From Anaerolineae bacterium (lineage in GTDB: Bacteria; Chloroflexota; Anaerolineae; 4572-78; J111): a DNA stretch of 43,166 nt. The DNA lies in the NCBI GenBank assembly GCA_016931895.1, contig JAFGDY010000076.1:1-43166 (forward strand), written 5' to 3'. Positions 34,030 through 42,273 of the stretch are shown here, piece by piece. Each line of letters starts with the position of its first letter. Positions within the stretch are counted from its first letter, which is position 1. The notes beneath the pieces are model-generated. The model had not been told where the DNA came from and did no database searches. It worked only from the letters and a program-made list of their open reading frames with translations. A program made the translations under genes and the position numbers.

Positions 34030-35178
34030 ATGCCAACTGCGTTAGCCGTTTTCCTGATCACCTTAGGCTTGGGCCAGCTCATTTCAACCACTTGGGGATT
34101 GCGAGGAGTTTCGCTGGTGGGGGCAAATCGTCTGGCCGGGTACGGCCTGGGGTTTTTATTGCTCCTGGTTGGGGCGATGACAGTGCCGGCCAGGTGGAGC
34201 GTTTTGGGGTGGACGCCAATAGCCGGGCCGCTGGCGGTGATGATTTTGCTGGCGGGCGGTTCGTTTATTGCCCCGCCGCCTCACCCCAACCTACTCTTTG
34301 CGCCGGATCACCCCGCCCATGCCGGTTGCCGGGCGGTGCAAATCCCTGACGGCGACAACATGATCCCCGGTTTGCTGTTGTGGCCTTTGTCCCCCGCTAA
34401 TTCTCCTCGCGGGGAGGGGATTGAGGAAAAAGATAAAAGGGCCGGTTGTCCGGCAGTTTGCATTGTTCCCGGCGCGGGCGATACCAAGACTTTTTTTAAA
34501 TGGCGTTTGGTGAAAGCGTTGTTGGCCGAAGGGCTGGCGGTGCTGACCATTGACATGCCCGGTCATGGCGATTATCGTTATCGTTCCCTGGCTTACCCCC
34601 AGTGCCTGTCCACTATTCCCGCGGTTATTAAATTTTTGCGCCAGCAGCCGGGCGTCACCCGGGTTGGGCTGATTGGGATCAGTTTAGGCGGCGCGATGGC
34701 CATTAAAAGTCTGGTCGAAAATGGGACTGCTGAAGCGGGGGCCGGAACTTTGCTTGATGCTTTGGTGGTGCTGGAAACCCCGGTACATTTGCGGCACTAT
34801 CGGCGGACACTATTCTATCAGGAGTTATGGCGCACACTTTACCAATCGCCGGTGTTATCGCTATTGAGAGAGGCAAGCGTTAAACAAATCTGGCAAGAGT
34901 GGCGCAGCGGCGGTTATTTTAGCCGGCACACCACGGCTGAACTGTTTGGCCTGTTGCAGCCGCTGGAAAATATTAGCCGGCTTAAGCAGATACCCCTTTT
35001 ACTGATTTATAGTGGTTATGACCAGATTGCTCCCCCCGCAATGGCCCGGGCCATGCACCAGGCCGCGCCTCAAGCCGCGTTCATCCAGGCAAAAAAGGCC
35101 AGTCACGTTATGCTCACCCTACTGTCGGAGATTAACCGGCAAGTGGCCTGGTGGTTGAGAGAGCAGTTGACAGGGTAG
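34030..35178 (+). CDS. membrane-anchored alpha/beta hydrolase
   Basis: A 382-residue protein. Three hydrophobic segments occupy about residues 1-85. The alpha/beta hydrolase domain has GAGDTKTFFKW (oxyanion region), DMPGHGDYR, the nucleophile elbow GISLGG (Ser near residue 219), an acid in IYSGYDQIAPP and a catalytic His in KASHVML. The substrate is unknown; it may be an ester or lipid at the membrane. The stop codon TAG lies inside a heptamer repeat, so the C-terminus may have been redefined by the repeat. Confidence 0.85.
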   Translation: MPTALAVFLITLGLGQLISTTWGLRGVSLVGANRLAGYGLGFLLLLVGAMTVPARWSVLGWTPIAGPLAVMILLAGGSFIAPPPHPNLLFAPDHPAHAGCRAVQIPDGDNMIPGLLLWPLSPANSPRGEGIEEKDKRAGCPAVCIVPGAGDTKTFFKWRLVKALLAEGLAVLTIDMPGHGDYRYRSLAYPQCLSTIPAVIKFLRQQPGVTRVGLIGISLGGAMAIKSLVENGTAEAGAGTLLDALVVLETPVHLRHYRRTLFYQELWRTLYQSPVLSLLREASVKQIWQEWRSGGYFSRHTTAELFGLLQPLENISRLKQIPLLLIYSGYDQIAPPAMARAMHQAAPQAAFIQAKKASHVMLTLLSEINRQVAWWLREQLTG

Positions 35179-35208
35179 CAGGGTAGCCGAGTAACAAGTA
35201 GTAGAGCA
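35174..35208. repeat. heptamer-periodic repeat (GGTAGCA type) at a gene end
   Basis: The steps are GGTAGCA, GGGTAGC, CGAGTAA, CAAGTAG and TAGAGCA. The first unit supplies the stop codon of the hydrolase gene. It is related to the elements at 11374 and 17400. Confidence 0.75.
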
Positions 35209-35245
35209 GAGATAAATAGTGAGCGCACCCAAAACCGGCAAATTG

Positions 35246-35557
35246 TTAGTAGTGGGTGCTGCCGTCGGGCATAACGGCCCCTTTGAATTTGACCCCTTCC
35301 GTATTGGCTCCTTCCAGGTTGGCGTTCTTCAAGTTGGCGTTGCGCAGGTCGGCCTGGGTTAGATTGGCGCTGCGCAAACTGGCGTTTTCTAAATCCGTTC
35401 CGCGCAAGTCGGCCCCGGCCAAATTGGCCCAGGCCAAGTCTGCATTTTGCAGATTGGCCCGGCTCAAGTTAGCCCCACTCAAATCCGCGCCTACCAGCCA
35501 GAGGGGGCGAGAGGCCATATTGATCAGTTGATATAATTCTTTTTGGCTAAATTCCAT
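35246..35557 (-). CDS. pentapeptide-repeat protein
   Basis: A 103-residue protein made almost wholly of A(D/N)Lxx pentapeptides (about residues 24-93, for example ADLSGANLSRANLQNADLAW). It should fold as a short right-handed quadrilateral beta-helix of about three to four turns. Some members protect DNA gyrase by mimicking DNA, but short ones like this have no assigned role. No good ribosome binding site is visible. Confidence 0.85.
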   Translation of the reverse strand: MEFSQKELYQLINMASRPLWLVGADLSGANLSRANLQNADLAWANLAGADLRGTDLENASLRSANLTQADLRNANLKNANLEGANTEGVKFKGAVMPDGSTHY

Positions 35558-35599
35558 ATCACAAAAAGTTAATCTCCCGGTACGGTGAATTTTTAAAGA

Positions 35600-36328
35600 T
35601 CATTCCGGCTCACGCCACGGATTTTTCATCGTATCAATTAAAATGGGGTTGCTGATTTTAACATTGTCCGGCTGCGTGACCAACCAGCGCACCAGCTCGG
35701 CAATCTGCTCCGGGGTGAGCATATTTTCTTTGATCGTCGGCAGGCTGTTGGCCATGGGCGCGTCAACCAGGCCGGGGCACACGGCGTGAGCGTGGATGTT
35801 GTAGGCCTGATTTTCCGCTTGAAGTAGCTCGGTGAGGGCATTCAGGGCGTGTTTGGAAATGGTATAAGCCCCGGACTCAGGATATACGTGCAGACCGGCG
35901 ATGGAGCTGATATTGACAATATGGCCGTAGTTTCGCTGGCGCATGGTTGGAATCACTGCGCGGGCCAGCAAAAAGGGCGTGCGTAAATTAAGGGCCATTG
36001 TTTTGTCCCAGGTGCTTGTTTTGTGCTCATGAATGGGGACGTGCCGGGCATGCATCCCGGCGTTGTTGACCAGGATGTCAATAGGGCCAAAGGCCGCCCT
36101 AACCTTTTCCACCAACGTGGTGATTTCACTCTCCCGGCTAACATCGGCCGGAATGTCCAGGGCGATGCCGCCGGCTGCTTTAATCACTGTTACGGTTTCG
36201 GCCAATCTTTCGGCCCGCCGCCCGGCAATGGCTACTTTAATCCCTTCAGCGGCCAGGGCTTGGGCAATGGCCGCGCCAATGCCGGAACCGCCGCCGGTCA
36301 CCAGGCCCACTCTACCCTTTAGCCGCAT
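35600..36328 (-). CDS. classical SDR-family oxidoreductase
   Basis: A 242-residue NAD(P)-dependent short-chain dehydrogenase. The cofactor motif TGGGSGIG (residues 10-17), NNAG (about 88-91), the catalytic Ser in IVNISSIAG and YTISK (Tyr and Lys about residues 154-158) are all present, so it should be active. The overall pattern resembles the FabG/3-ketoacyl reductase group, but the substrate is unknown. Its start overlaps the end of the 2H phosphoesterase gene by 10 bases, implying co-transcription. Confidence 0.9.
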   Translation of the reverse strand: MRLKGRVGLVTGGGSGIGAAIAQALAAEGIKVAIAGRRAERLAETVTVIKAAGGIALDIPADVSRESEITTLVEKVRAAFGPIDILVNNAGMHARHVPIHEHKTSTWDKTMALNLRTPFLLARAVIPTMRQRNYGHIVNISSIAGLHVYPESGAYTISKHALNALTELLQAENQAYNIHAHAVCPGLVDAPMANSLPTIKENMLTPEQIAELVRWLVTQPDNVKISNPILIDTMKNPWREPE

Positions 36329-36894
36329 GGTTCTATTTTTATCCTCTTTTTCTTTCGTGGGGGACTGAGCACCGTGGCTTCCAGGGTAAAACGTTTTTTC
36401 TTGCGCCAGGGTTGAGTTGGCTTATCCCGGTGGAACAGCTCCACATGGGTTATCCTGAAGGTGAATAAGGGTTCAAATCCCTTTAAATCTTTTCTAGCCT
36501 TTTTCAATTCAGCCTGTGTGGAAAATCGCCCCACGATGATATGGGGGCAATAGCCGGCTTGTTCGTGATTGGCCAAACAACACAAGGGGCCGGTGAGCAA
36601 ATCATTGTGCAGGCCTATCAATTCCGGCTGGCCGGCAATAATGGGCAGGCGGATTCTATAGTCTTCTCGCTCGTAAACATCCCAGCCGGCCAACGATACT
36701 TTTATCGGAGGATATGTTTCTCCCACTTCGGTTACGTGTTCATAAAGGATCGGCAGAGCGTCGGTAGGAAAACGGAATGGGTCAAGGATAGCAATATGGG
36801 GGGGGATCACCCCGGCGAGGGGATTATATTTTTGACGATGCGGCTCCAAAGCAATGACCAGATCGGGGGGGAGGAGTGCGATGATGGTGTACAT
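36319..36894 (-). CDS. 2'-5' RNA ligase-like (2H phosphoesterase) protein with altered motifs
   Basis: A 191-residue protein with the duplicated 2H fold: PPHIAILDPF (about residues 31-40) and CPHIIVGRF (about 132-140). The canonical motif is H-x-T/S in each half. Both histidines remain but the hydroxyl residues are Ala and Ile, so cyclic phosphodiesterase activity may be reduced or altered. The basic C-terminus (RKKKRIKIEPCG) could bind nucleic acid. The start is the ATG at 36894, with AAAGGAGGG upstream. It is translated with the following SDR gene. Confidence 0.8.
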   Translation of the reverse strand: MYTIIALLPPDLVIALEPHRQKYNPLAGVIPPHIAILDPFRFPTDALPILYEHVTEVGETYPPIKVSLAGWDVYEREDYRIRLPIIAGQPELIGLHNDLLTGPLCCLANHEQAGYCPHIIVGRFSTQAELKKARKDLKGFEPLFTFRITHVELFHRDKPTQPWRKKKRFTLEATVLSPPRKKKRIKIEPCG

Positions 36895-36978
36895 AACGGC
36901 CTGCCCTCCTTTCAAAAATAGCGGCGGCTTCCTCCAGGTCAGGTTTATTATAGCATGAAGTAGGCAAATAGATAAGTG

Positions 36979-39900
36979 TTAGGCCGGGGCTTCAACCTGT
37001 TCCCCCAGTCTTTGGATGATCCCCACCGTGAGGAAAAAAGTAAAAGCCAGGTCCACCAGGAAGTAGGCGTTATCTACCAGGCCGTGACTCAGAAAAACAA
37101 CCATACTGCCCATCAAACCCAACACCAGGGGAGCCGCTGTTTTTTGATACAGCCGCCGGGCGTTGGCCCAGAAAGCAACTTGTAGCCATAGCAGTAAGAT
37201 AATGCCCCCCATGCCCAAACGTGTGCCAAAATCCAGCACAATATTATGGGGATGGCTCAGGTTGGGTTCTTGCCAGGCGGCGGGCAAGATGTAGCGCGTG
37301 CGATATTGATAGAGAAAGTTATCCAGGCCGACGCCCAGGGGCCAGTTATCGCGCAGCATTGCCAGGGAGGCTTGCCATAATTTTAGCCGGAAAAAACCGG
37401 TGCTGCCCTGGTTGAAGTCAAACGTGGCGCGGAAGCGTTGGGTCTGGCTGAGGGGAAGTAGGGCCAGGCCAATCACAGCCAGACAGCCGATGGTGATGAT
37501 AATCATTCGCCGCCAGTAACGTTTATGGTGGCGCAGCGCATAAAACAGAGTCATTAGCCCGATGCAGGCGGGCAGTCCCAGGAGTAAAGCGCCTTTGGAG
37601 AAGGTCAAAAAGAGGGCCACACTGACCACCATAAAGCCCGCCCCGTACAGCCAGCGCCTGATTTTTGCCGTGGCCTCGTTTGCTTGGGGCAACCCCGGCA
37701 AAAAAGCGACAGCCAACAGGACCGGCCAGGCCCGGTCTAAAAACACAGAGAGGTTGTTGGGTGAGCCGTACAGTGGCCCAATCACCCGGCGCACGCCCTC
37801 GGCGGTAATGGATTGGTTGGTAAAAAAGTAGAGGTACAGGGCCAGCAGGGCGTGCAGGGCGGCCCCGGCCACAAAGGCGTCAACCAGCCGCCAGGCCCAG
37901 CGCCAGCCCGGAGCAGTGTTAGCGCCCGATGGCCCAAAATCGCGGCCCAAGCGCACCAGAAAATAGAAAAGAACCGATTCCGCAACCAACACCCGCCACT
38001 CGCGCATGCTCACCCCAAAATTGGGCGCGGCCAGGGTGGCCAGGTAGCTGAGTATCACCAGGGCTAGGGCCGCCCAATCAAGGGATTTCAGCTTGGGGAT
38101 TTGTAATTTGTAATTTGTGATTTGGCTAAAAACCCATCGCCCGATAAAGCCGAACGTGGTCAAGGCCAGGGCCAATTCAACCGGCGAAAAACGCTGGCCG
38201 GGTAACTGTTTGGTTGCCAGGAAAAAGGAAACATTGAGGGCAATCAACACCAGCCCCAAATCAGGACGCAGCAAAAGGGCCAGGGCCAGCAGCGGCAGTA
38301 GGACCAGGGCCAGCCACCCGGGCGCAAAATAAAAGGCCAGGGCCAGGGCAAAGGTAAAAATAAGCTGGCCGCTCTCGCCGAGTTTGGCATAATACGCTAT
38401 CGCCACTGCCCCACCTTTTTTGCTAAGTTTAATCAGCGCCGGAAAAAAACTCAAGCTTAAGCCCAGGCCGCTGACCACAGCCAGAGTGCTGCTCAAGAGT
38501 AAAACTACCCATGAAGGGCGTGTTCCGGCTTCGTCGTAAACCGTCCAGCCGCTGATGGCCCACTGCCCCCAACCGCCTTCGGCTTCAATAATAGCTTCGT
38601 GAGCGCCGGAGGATGAGCCTTGCCCCAGGGTAACCTCCTCGTTGCCGCGTAAGGGGTCGTACAACACCACGTAACTACGGCCTTGCTCGTCCTGCGGGAG
38701 AGCCGGGGCCGGTTGACCGTCAACCGTAACCCACAGGTAGCCGCGATAGGGGCCGCGCTGCACGGTTAAATCCAGGCGCGTGCCCTCAAAAGGAATGGTG
38801 AGGGTGCGGGGTTGGTGGCGGGGAATATCGGCCTGGGTCAGAGCCATGCGCCAGCCGGAGCTGTAATGCCCGCTGGCATGGTTGGCCGGGTAACGGCCCG
38901 GCGTGGCGATAGTTTCTTTGACCGTGGCCGTTTGGATGGCTGCCAGAACTTCGGGCGTCTCTACCAGGGCAAACCCCTGCGCTGGATCATCGTTGGCCAG
39001 ACCGGTGGTATCCCACCGCAGCGCCAACATCGGGCCGAGCCAGGGCCAGTTGCGCCGGGCGTATTGGATGGCGGCGGCGGTGCGTTGGGCCTGCGCTGCT
39101 GGCGTATCGCTTTTCCAGGGGGAAAGCCGCCCGGTCCAGGCGGCAGGGAGGGCGTTCCAGCCAAAGGCCGTGGCCCAGATTGGGGGAGCAGGATCGTCGT
39201 GGTGGAGCATCACTTGGCGCAGTAACTCAATCCGGCTGAAGTTGAGTAGATCGGGGTCGGCCGGATCGGCCGGCTCAGAGTCAAAACCATAGGCTTGTCC
39301 GGCCACAATGTCAAACCAACGGTTAGCTTTGTTTTGGTAAAGTTGATCCAGGTAAGTCACGTCGTTCAGGTTGAGGGGGCCTTGTTCCAGGGTGGGGGCT
39401 AAAGCCGCAGTAATAATGAAGGCGGCGGGATCAACATCCTGAATATTGAGGGCAGCTTCGCGGAGCAGGTTGGCATAAGCCGCCGGGTCAACATAGGCGT
39501 TGCCCCAGTTGGCGCTGAGGTTGGGTTCGTGCCAGATTTGGTAATAGTCAATCTGCCGGCCGTAGCGCCCGGCAAAAGCGCGGGCAAAGCGGCCAAAGTG
39601 GCTGATTTCGGTGGGGGGGGTGGTTGAGGGTGTATTGGCGGGTCGCGCCCAGGCAGGGGTGGTGTGCAGCACGGCAATAAGTTTAAAAGGTTGGTCGTTT
39701 TGGGCCAGGGCAGTAAAAGCGCGATCCAGGGATGCCCAGTTGAATTCGCCGGGCGCAGGTTCTATTTTGGCCCAGGCGATGGGCTGGCGTAGCCATAAAA
39801 GCCCACCTTCGCCTAGCGAGGTTAAGCTATCGGCCAGGGTGTCGTCATGATATTGAGTCAAATCAAGGGTAAGGCCATAGCCTTTATTAGCAGCAAGAAA

Positions 39901-40023
39901 GTTGGCCGGGGGGACCGGTGAGGGGTACAGCAGCCATTGTCGGGCTAAATAGCCGGTAGCGGTCAGGCTGATGATAAAAATAAAAGTGAAAGTAAGGTTA
40001 TGCCAGGAAGTTTTTTGGGTCAT
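36979..40023 (-). CDS. fusion of glycosidase-like TIM barrel and O-antigen ligase/polymerase membrane domain
   Basis: A 1014-residue frame. One membrane segment (about residues 10-30) is followed by an extracellular TIM-barrel region like GH39/cellulase-type glycosidases (about 45-370). It has acid/base-like Glu-166 in YYQIWHEPN, but Ala-286 in IWATAFGW where family members usually have the nucleophile Glu. A beta-rich region follows (about 385-495). About twelve membrane segments then form a Wzy/WaaL-type domain with a large periplasmic loop and SHPHNIVLDFGTRLG (about 930-944), as in PF04932-like proteins. A heptamer repeat encodes QITNYKLQI in one loop. It is probably transcribed with the upstream GT2 gene. 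It may polymerise or ligate a surface glycan and bind it through the inactive-looking barrel. Confidence 0.88.
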   Translation of the reverse strand: MTQKTSWHNLTFTFIFIISLTATGYLARQWLLYPSPVPPANFLAANKGYGLTLDLTQYHDDTLADSLTSLGEGGLLWLRQPIAWAKIEPAPGEFNWASLDRAFTALAQNDQPFKLIAVLHTTPAWARPANTPSTTPPTEISHFGRFARAFAGRYGRQIDYYQIWHEPNLSANWGNAYVDPAAYANLLREAALNIQDVDPAAFIITAALAPTLEQGPLNLNDVTYLDQLYQNKANRWFDIVAGQAYGFDSEPADPADPDLLNFSRIELLRQVMLHHDDPAPPIWATAFGWNALPAAWTGRLSPWKSDTPAAQAQRTAAAIQYARRNWPWLGPMLALRWDTTGLANDDPAQGFALVETPEVLAAIQTATVKETIATPGRYPANHASGHYSSGWRMALTQADIPRHQPRTLTIPFEGTRLDLTVQRGPYRGYLWVTVDGQPAPALPQDEQGRSYVVLYDPLRGNEEVTLGQGSSSGAHEAIIEAEGGWGQWAISGWTVYDEAGTRPSWVVLLLSSTLAVVSGLGLSLSFFPALIKLSKKGGAVAIAYYAKLGESGQLIFTFALALAFYFAPGWLALVLLPLLALALLLRPDLGLVLIALNVSFFLATKQLPGQRFSPVELALALTTFGFIGRWVFSQITNYKLQIPKLKSLDWAALALVILSYLATLAAPNFGVSMREWRVLVAESVLFYFLVRLGRDFGPSGANTAPGWRWAWRLVDAFVAGAALHALLALYLYFFTNQSITAEGVRRVIGPLYGSPNNLSVFLDRAWPVLLAVAFLPGLPQANEATAKIRRWLYGAGFMVVSVALFLTFSKGALLLGLPACIGLMTLFYALRHHKRYWRRMIIITIGCLAVIGLALLPLSQTQRFRATFDFNQGSTGFFRLKLWQASLAMLRDNWPLGVGLDNFLYQYRTRYILPAAWQEPNLSHPHNIVLDFGTRLGMGGIILLLWLQVAFWANARRLYQKTAAPLVLGLMGSMVVFLSHGLVDNAYFLVDLAFTFFLTVGIIQRLGEQVEAPA
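38099..38126. repeat. heptamer tandem repeat inside the O-antigen ligase-like gene
   Basis: The steps are ATTTGTA, ATTTGTA, ATTTGTG and ATTTGGC. On the coding strand it is translated in frame as part of an inter-helix loop. Confidence 0.8.
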
Positions 40024-40056
40024 CCAAATTTTAGCCTGTATCGGCGGTTAGATTTT

Positions 40057-41547
40057 TTACTGCGTACTGCCGCTTGGCTGCGGGCGACCAATAAAGTGAG
40101 TTTTACCCCCCGACTGCCACAAGGCCAGGCCCGCGGTGTAGAGGTAGCCAATAGCGTATACGCCAAGAAAGATGGTCAACCCCGGCGCGCGGGTGAGGGC
40201 CACAGCGGCTTCTACCAGGCAATAGAGCGCAATCAAAAGTTCACCCCAGGTGGTCCAATTGAGGGGGAGGTGATAGGTGGTGTGGCGAGCGGGGCTAATT
40301 TGACGCCCTTCGGCCCGGAATTTAGGCGTGCGTAAAAAAACGGTAGCGTTGCGGCCGGTGAGAGCCTCAAAAACAGCCCAGCTATTGTTCAGGGCCACGC
40401 CTGCGCCCAGCAGCACCAGGAAGGGAAAATAAGCAAAACGACGTTTCCAATCTGGGTAGAGGGCCCACTGGGAGAGGCCAAATAAAATGGGGGGGGCAAA
40501 TCCGGCCAGGCCCAACGCACCCAAAGGCAGCGCGCCCAGGCCGTTGGTCAAGATGACGGGCAGGCCAATCAGGATCATGGCCAGCATCAATGGGTGGAGC
40601 AGATAGCCGCCCATGTGTAACACGGCCTGCGTTTTGCGCCACACCGAATTGCGCGAACGCAGCAGGCGTGGCCCCAGTTTCAGCAGTGATTGCACCGAGC
40701 CTTTGGCCCAGCGAAATTGCTGCCGTTTGTAGGCGGTGAGGGTGGGCGGAATCTCGGCGGGGCAAACAACGTGGGGCAGAAATAGTAATTTCCAACCGGC
40801 CAACTGAGCCCGGTAAGACAGGTCAAAATCTTCACAGATGGTATCCCACTGCCAGCCGCCGGCAGCGGCAATGGCGGCCCGGCGCCAAACGCCGCCGGAG
40901 CCGTTGAAGTTCAAAAATAGGCCGCTCCGGCTCCGCGCGTTTTGTTCAATAACAAAATGCCCATCCAGGGCCAGGGCCTGGGCGCGGGTAAACGGTCCGG
41001 CTTCGGCGTTGAGGTGGCCCCAGCGGGTTTGGACCATCCCCACCTGGGCATTGGGGGCAAAGTGAGGCATCACCTGCCGCAAAAAGTCGGGTTGAGGTTT
41101 AAAGTCGGCATCAAAGATGGCAATGAATTCTTCATCGGTTTGGGCCAGGCCGTAAGCTATGGCCCCGGCCTTAAAGCCAACGCGGTCTGGCCGACGCACG
41201 TAGGTGATGTTGACCCCTCGCGCGGCGTGATAAGCGATGCGCGCCCGGGCCAGAGTTTGAGTCTCATCGGTAGAGTCGTCTAACACTTGGATGGATAATC
41301 GGTCGGCGGGATAATCCAGGGCGGCGGCGGCGTCAATGAGCCGCTCTACCACAAAACGCTCGTTAAAGATGGGGAGTTGCACCAACACCCGGGGCCATTC
41401 CCCCGGCTGCGGCGAGGGGGGAGGGTTGACCTGTTTGCGTCGTTGCCACAGAAACAGGCCCGACATAATCAAGGCATTAAAGCCGTACATGGCGATGCTG
41501 GTGAGGATAATAAAATAAAGCGCAACAAGAACTGTTGAAATTATCAT
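40057..41547 (-). CDS. processive-type GT2 glycosyltransferase (cellulose/glucomannan synthase-like)
   Basis: A 496-residue membrane glycosyltransferase. An N-terminal membrane segment is followed by the GT-A domain: QLPIFNER, VLDDSTDET (about residues 89-97), FDADFKPQPDF (DxD), EDFDLSYR (base) and QQFRWAKG (the Q-x-x-R-W motif, about 277-281). Four or so C-terminal membrane helices follow. This set matches CslA/BcsA-type synthases that extrude a beta-linked polysaccharide. It lies 33 bases upstream of the ligase fusion, so both probably work on the same exopolysaccharide. The sugar donor is not known. Confidence 0.92.
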   Translation of the reverse strand: MIISTVLVALYFIILTSIAMYGFNALIMSGLFLWQRRKQVNPPPSPQPGEWPRVLVQLPIFNERFVVERLIDAAAALDYPADRLSIQVLDDSTDETQTLARARIAYHAARGVNITYVRRPDRVGFKAGAIAYGLAQTDEEFIAIFDADFKPQPDFLRQVMPHFAPNAQVGMVQTRWGHLNAEAGPFTRAQALALDGHFVIEQNARSRSGLFLNFNGSGGVWRRAAIAAAGGWQWDTICEDFDLSYRAQLAGWKLLFLPHVVCPAEIPPTLTAYKRQQFRWAKGSVQSLLKLGPRLLRSRNSVWRKTQAVLHMGGYLLHPLMLAMILIGLPVILTNGLGALPLGALGLAGFAPPILFGLSQWALYPDWKRRFAYFPFLVLLGAGVALNNSWAVFEALTGRNATVFLRTPKFRAEGRQISPARHTTYHLPLNWTTWGELLIALYCLVEAAVALTRAPGLTIFLGVYAIGYLYTAGLALWQSGGKTHFIGRPQPSGSTQ

Positions 41548-41574
41548 AAAGTGCCCCTTAATCTTGTGTAAAAA

Positions 41575-41596
41575 CCTGAGCCGGATGAACCGGAAT
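41575..41596. repeat. CCGG-motif dispersed repeat, copy 3 (inverted)
   Basis: The minus strand reads ATTCCGGTTCATCCGGCTCA followed by GG, matching the two copies near 14.3-14.4 kb. As at 14331, it is joined directly to an AATTAGAAA-type heptamer element. Confidence 0.7.
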
Positions 41597-41677
41597 TAGA
41601 AATAAAAGATGAGAAATGCGAAATTTTGCATGAATGTTGGTGGGCGTCAACTTCTGATCTCTGATTTCTAATTGGTT
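41594..41677. repeat. heptamer-periodic palindromic repeat
   Basis: The left arm is AATTAGA, AATAAAA, GATGAGA, AATGCGA. The right arm is ACTTCTG, ATCTCTG, ATTTCTA, ATTGGTT. AATTAGAAAT (41594-41603) pairs perfectly with ATTTCTAATT (41664-41673). It lies between a small exported-protein gene and the GT2 gene. Confidence 0.8.
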
Positions 41678-41691
41678 TTGGTTGAAAGTGG

Positions 41692-41988
41692 TTATGGGTT
41701 GGCGCGGATAGCGGCGAGTTGGATAATCTTAATGAGTTCGGGTGTTTCGGCGTTAACGGGTAAAAAGAAGGCGTCGTTGTCTCGGGCCAGTTTGCCCTGC
41801 CCGGCAAACTGACGAAATTGATCGGACTCCATCACCAGATGGCGTGGCACTAACTCCAAACCACCCAGGTTTTCCATAACTGCCGGGTTGTCGGGCGCAC
41901 GCGGAGTTGGGCCACGAGCGCTGATTTCCGAAATCAGCGCGCTCAAGCCGGTCAAAAAGAATAAAATTAACAACCACCTTCTGCGCAT
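41692..41988 (-). CDS. small exported protein of unknown function
   Basis: A 98-residue protein with a basic start and a hydrophobic stretch (residues 1-21, MRRRWLLILFFLTGLSALIS), consistent with a signal peptide or anchor. The rest is soluble, with LGGLELVPRHLVMESDQF and a C-terminal helix. I do not recognise it. It sits behind a good promoter (42133-42161) with a long leader that holds a perfect hairpin, and upstream of the GT2/ligase genes, so it may belong to the same glycan unit. The ribosome binding site is weak (TTGGGGCG). Confidence 0.5.
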   Translation of the reverse strand: MRRRWLLILFFLTGLSALISEISARGPTPRAPDNPAVMENLGGLELVPRHLVMESDQFRQFAGQGKLARDNDAFFLPVNAETPELIKIIQLAAIRANP

Positions 41989-42032
41989 CGCCCCAATCCA
42001 TAAAAGAGGCCAACTGAAGTGAACTCAGTGAC

Positions 42033-42060
42033 CAGACCTGACCAATTAAGAGCAGGTCTG
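42033..42060. promoter_or_regulatory. perfect 8-bp hairpin in the leader of the small exported-protein gene
   Basis: CAGACCTG (42033-42040) and CAGGTCTG (42053-42060) form an inverted repeat with a 12-base loop between promoter and start codon. It could be an operator or RNA structure. Confidence 0.45.
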
Positions 42061-42132
42061 CGGAGTATCGTTTCAGGAGGCCATAGTTTGTTTCTATCGC
42101 TATTGGCTTTATCGGGCAAAGGCCAATAGGCG

Positions 42133-42161
42133 AGTATAGCACGAAGTAATAGTTTGGACAA
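42133..42161 (-). promoter_or_regulatory. promoter upstream of the glycan gene group
   Basis: On the minus strand: TTGTCC (42156-42161), a 17-base spacer and TATACT (42133-42138). Confidence 0.6.
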
Positions 42162-42201
42162 AATATGAAACAGGGGCAGGATTGGTGAGGGTGAACAAAG
42201 C

Positions 42202-42219
42202 CCCCCACTTTTTTGGGGG
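42202..42219 (-). terminator. putative terminator after the ABC transporter ATPase genes
   Basis: CCCCCA (42202-42207) pairs with TGGGGG (42214-42219) around a six-base loop. On the minus strand it is followed by GCTTTGTT. It lies 55 bases downstream of the ATPase stop. Confidence 0.5.
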
Positions 42220-42273
42220 AGAACCTGGTTGGTTTACTTTATGTCGCTCAAAACCAAACTCAAGAGGTATGGA

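Noticed and set aside
34030-35557. Gyrase-protecting role for the pentapeptide-repeat protein because a gyrA-type gene is near
   Set aside because: Other genes lie between, the protein is much shorter than known gyrase protectors, and nothing in the sequence supports it.
41753-42208. 151-residue minus-strand frame overlapping the small exported-protein gene
   Set aside because: It crosses the promoter and leader hairpin, has no ribosome binding site and no domain-like pattern.
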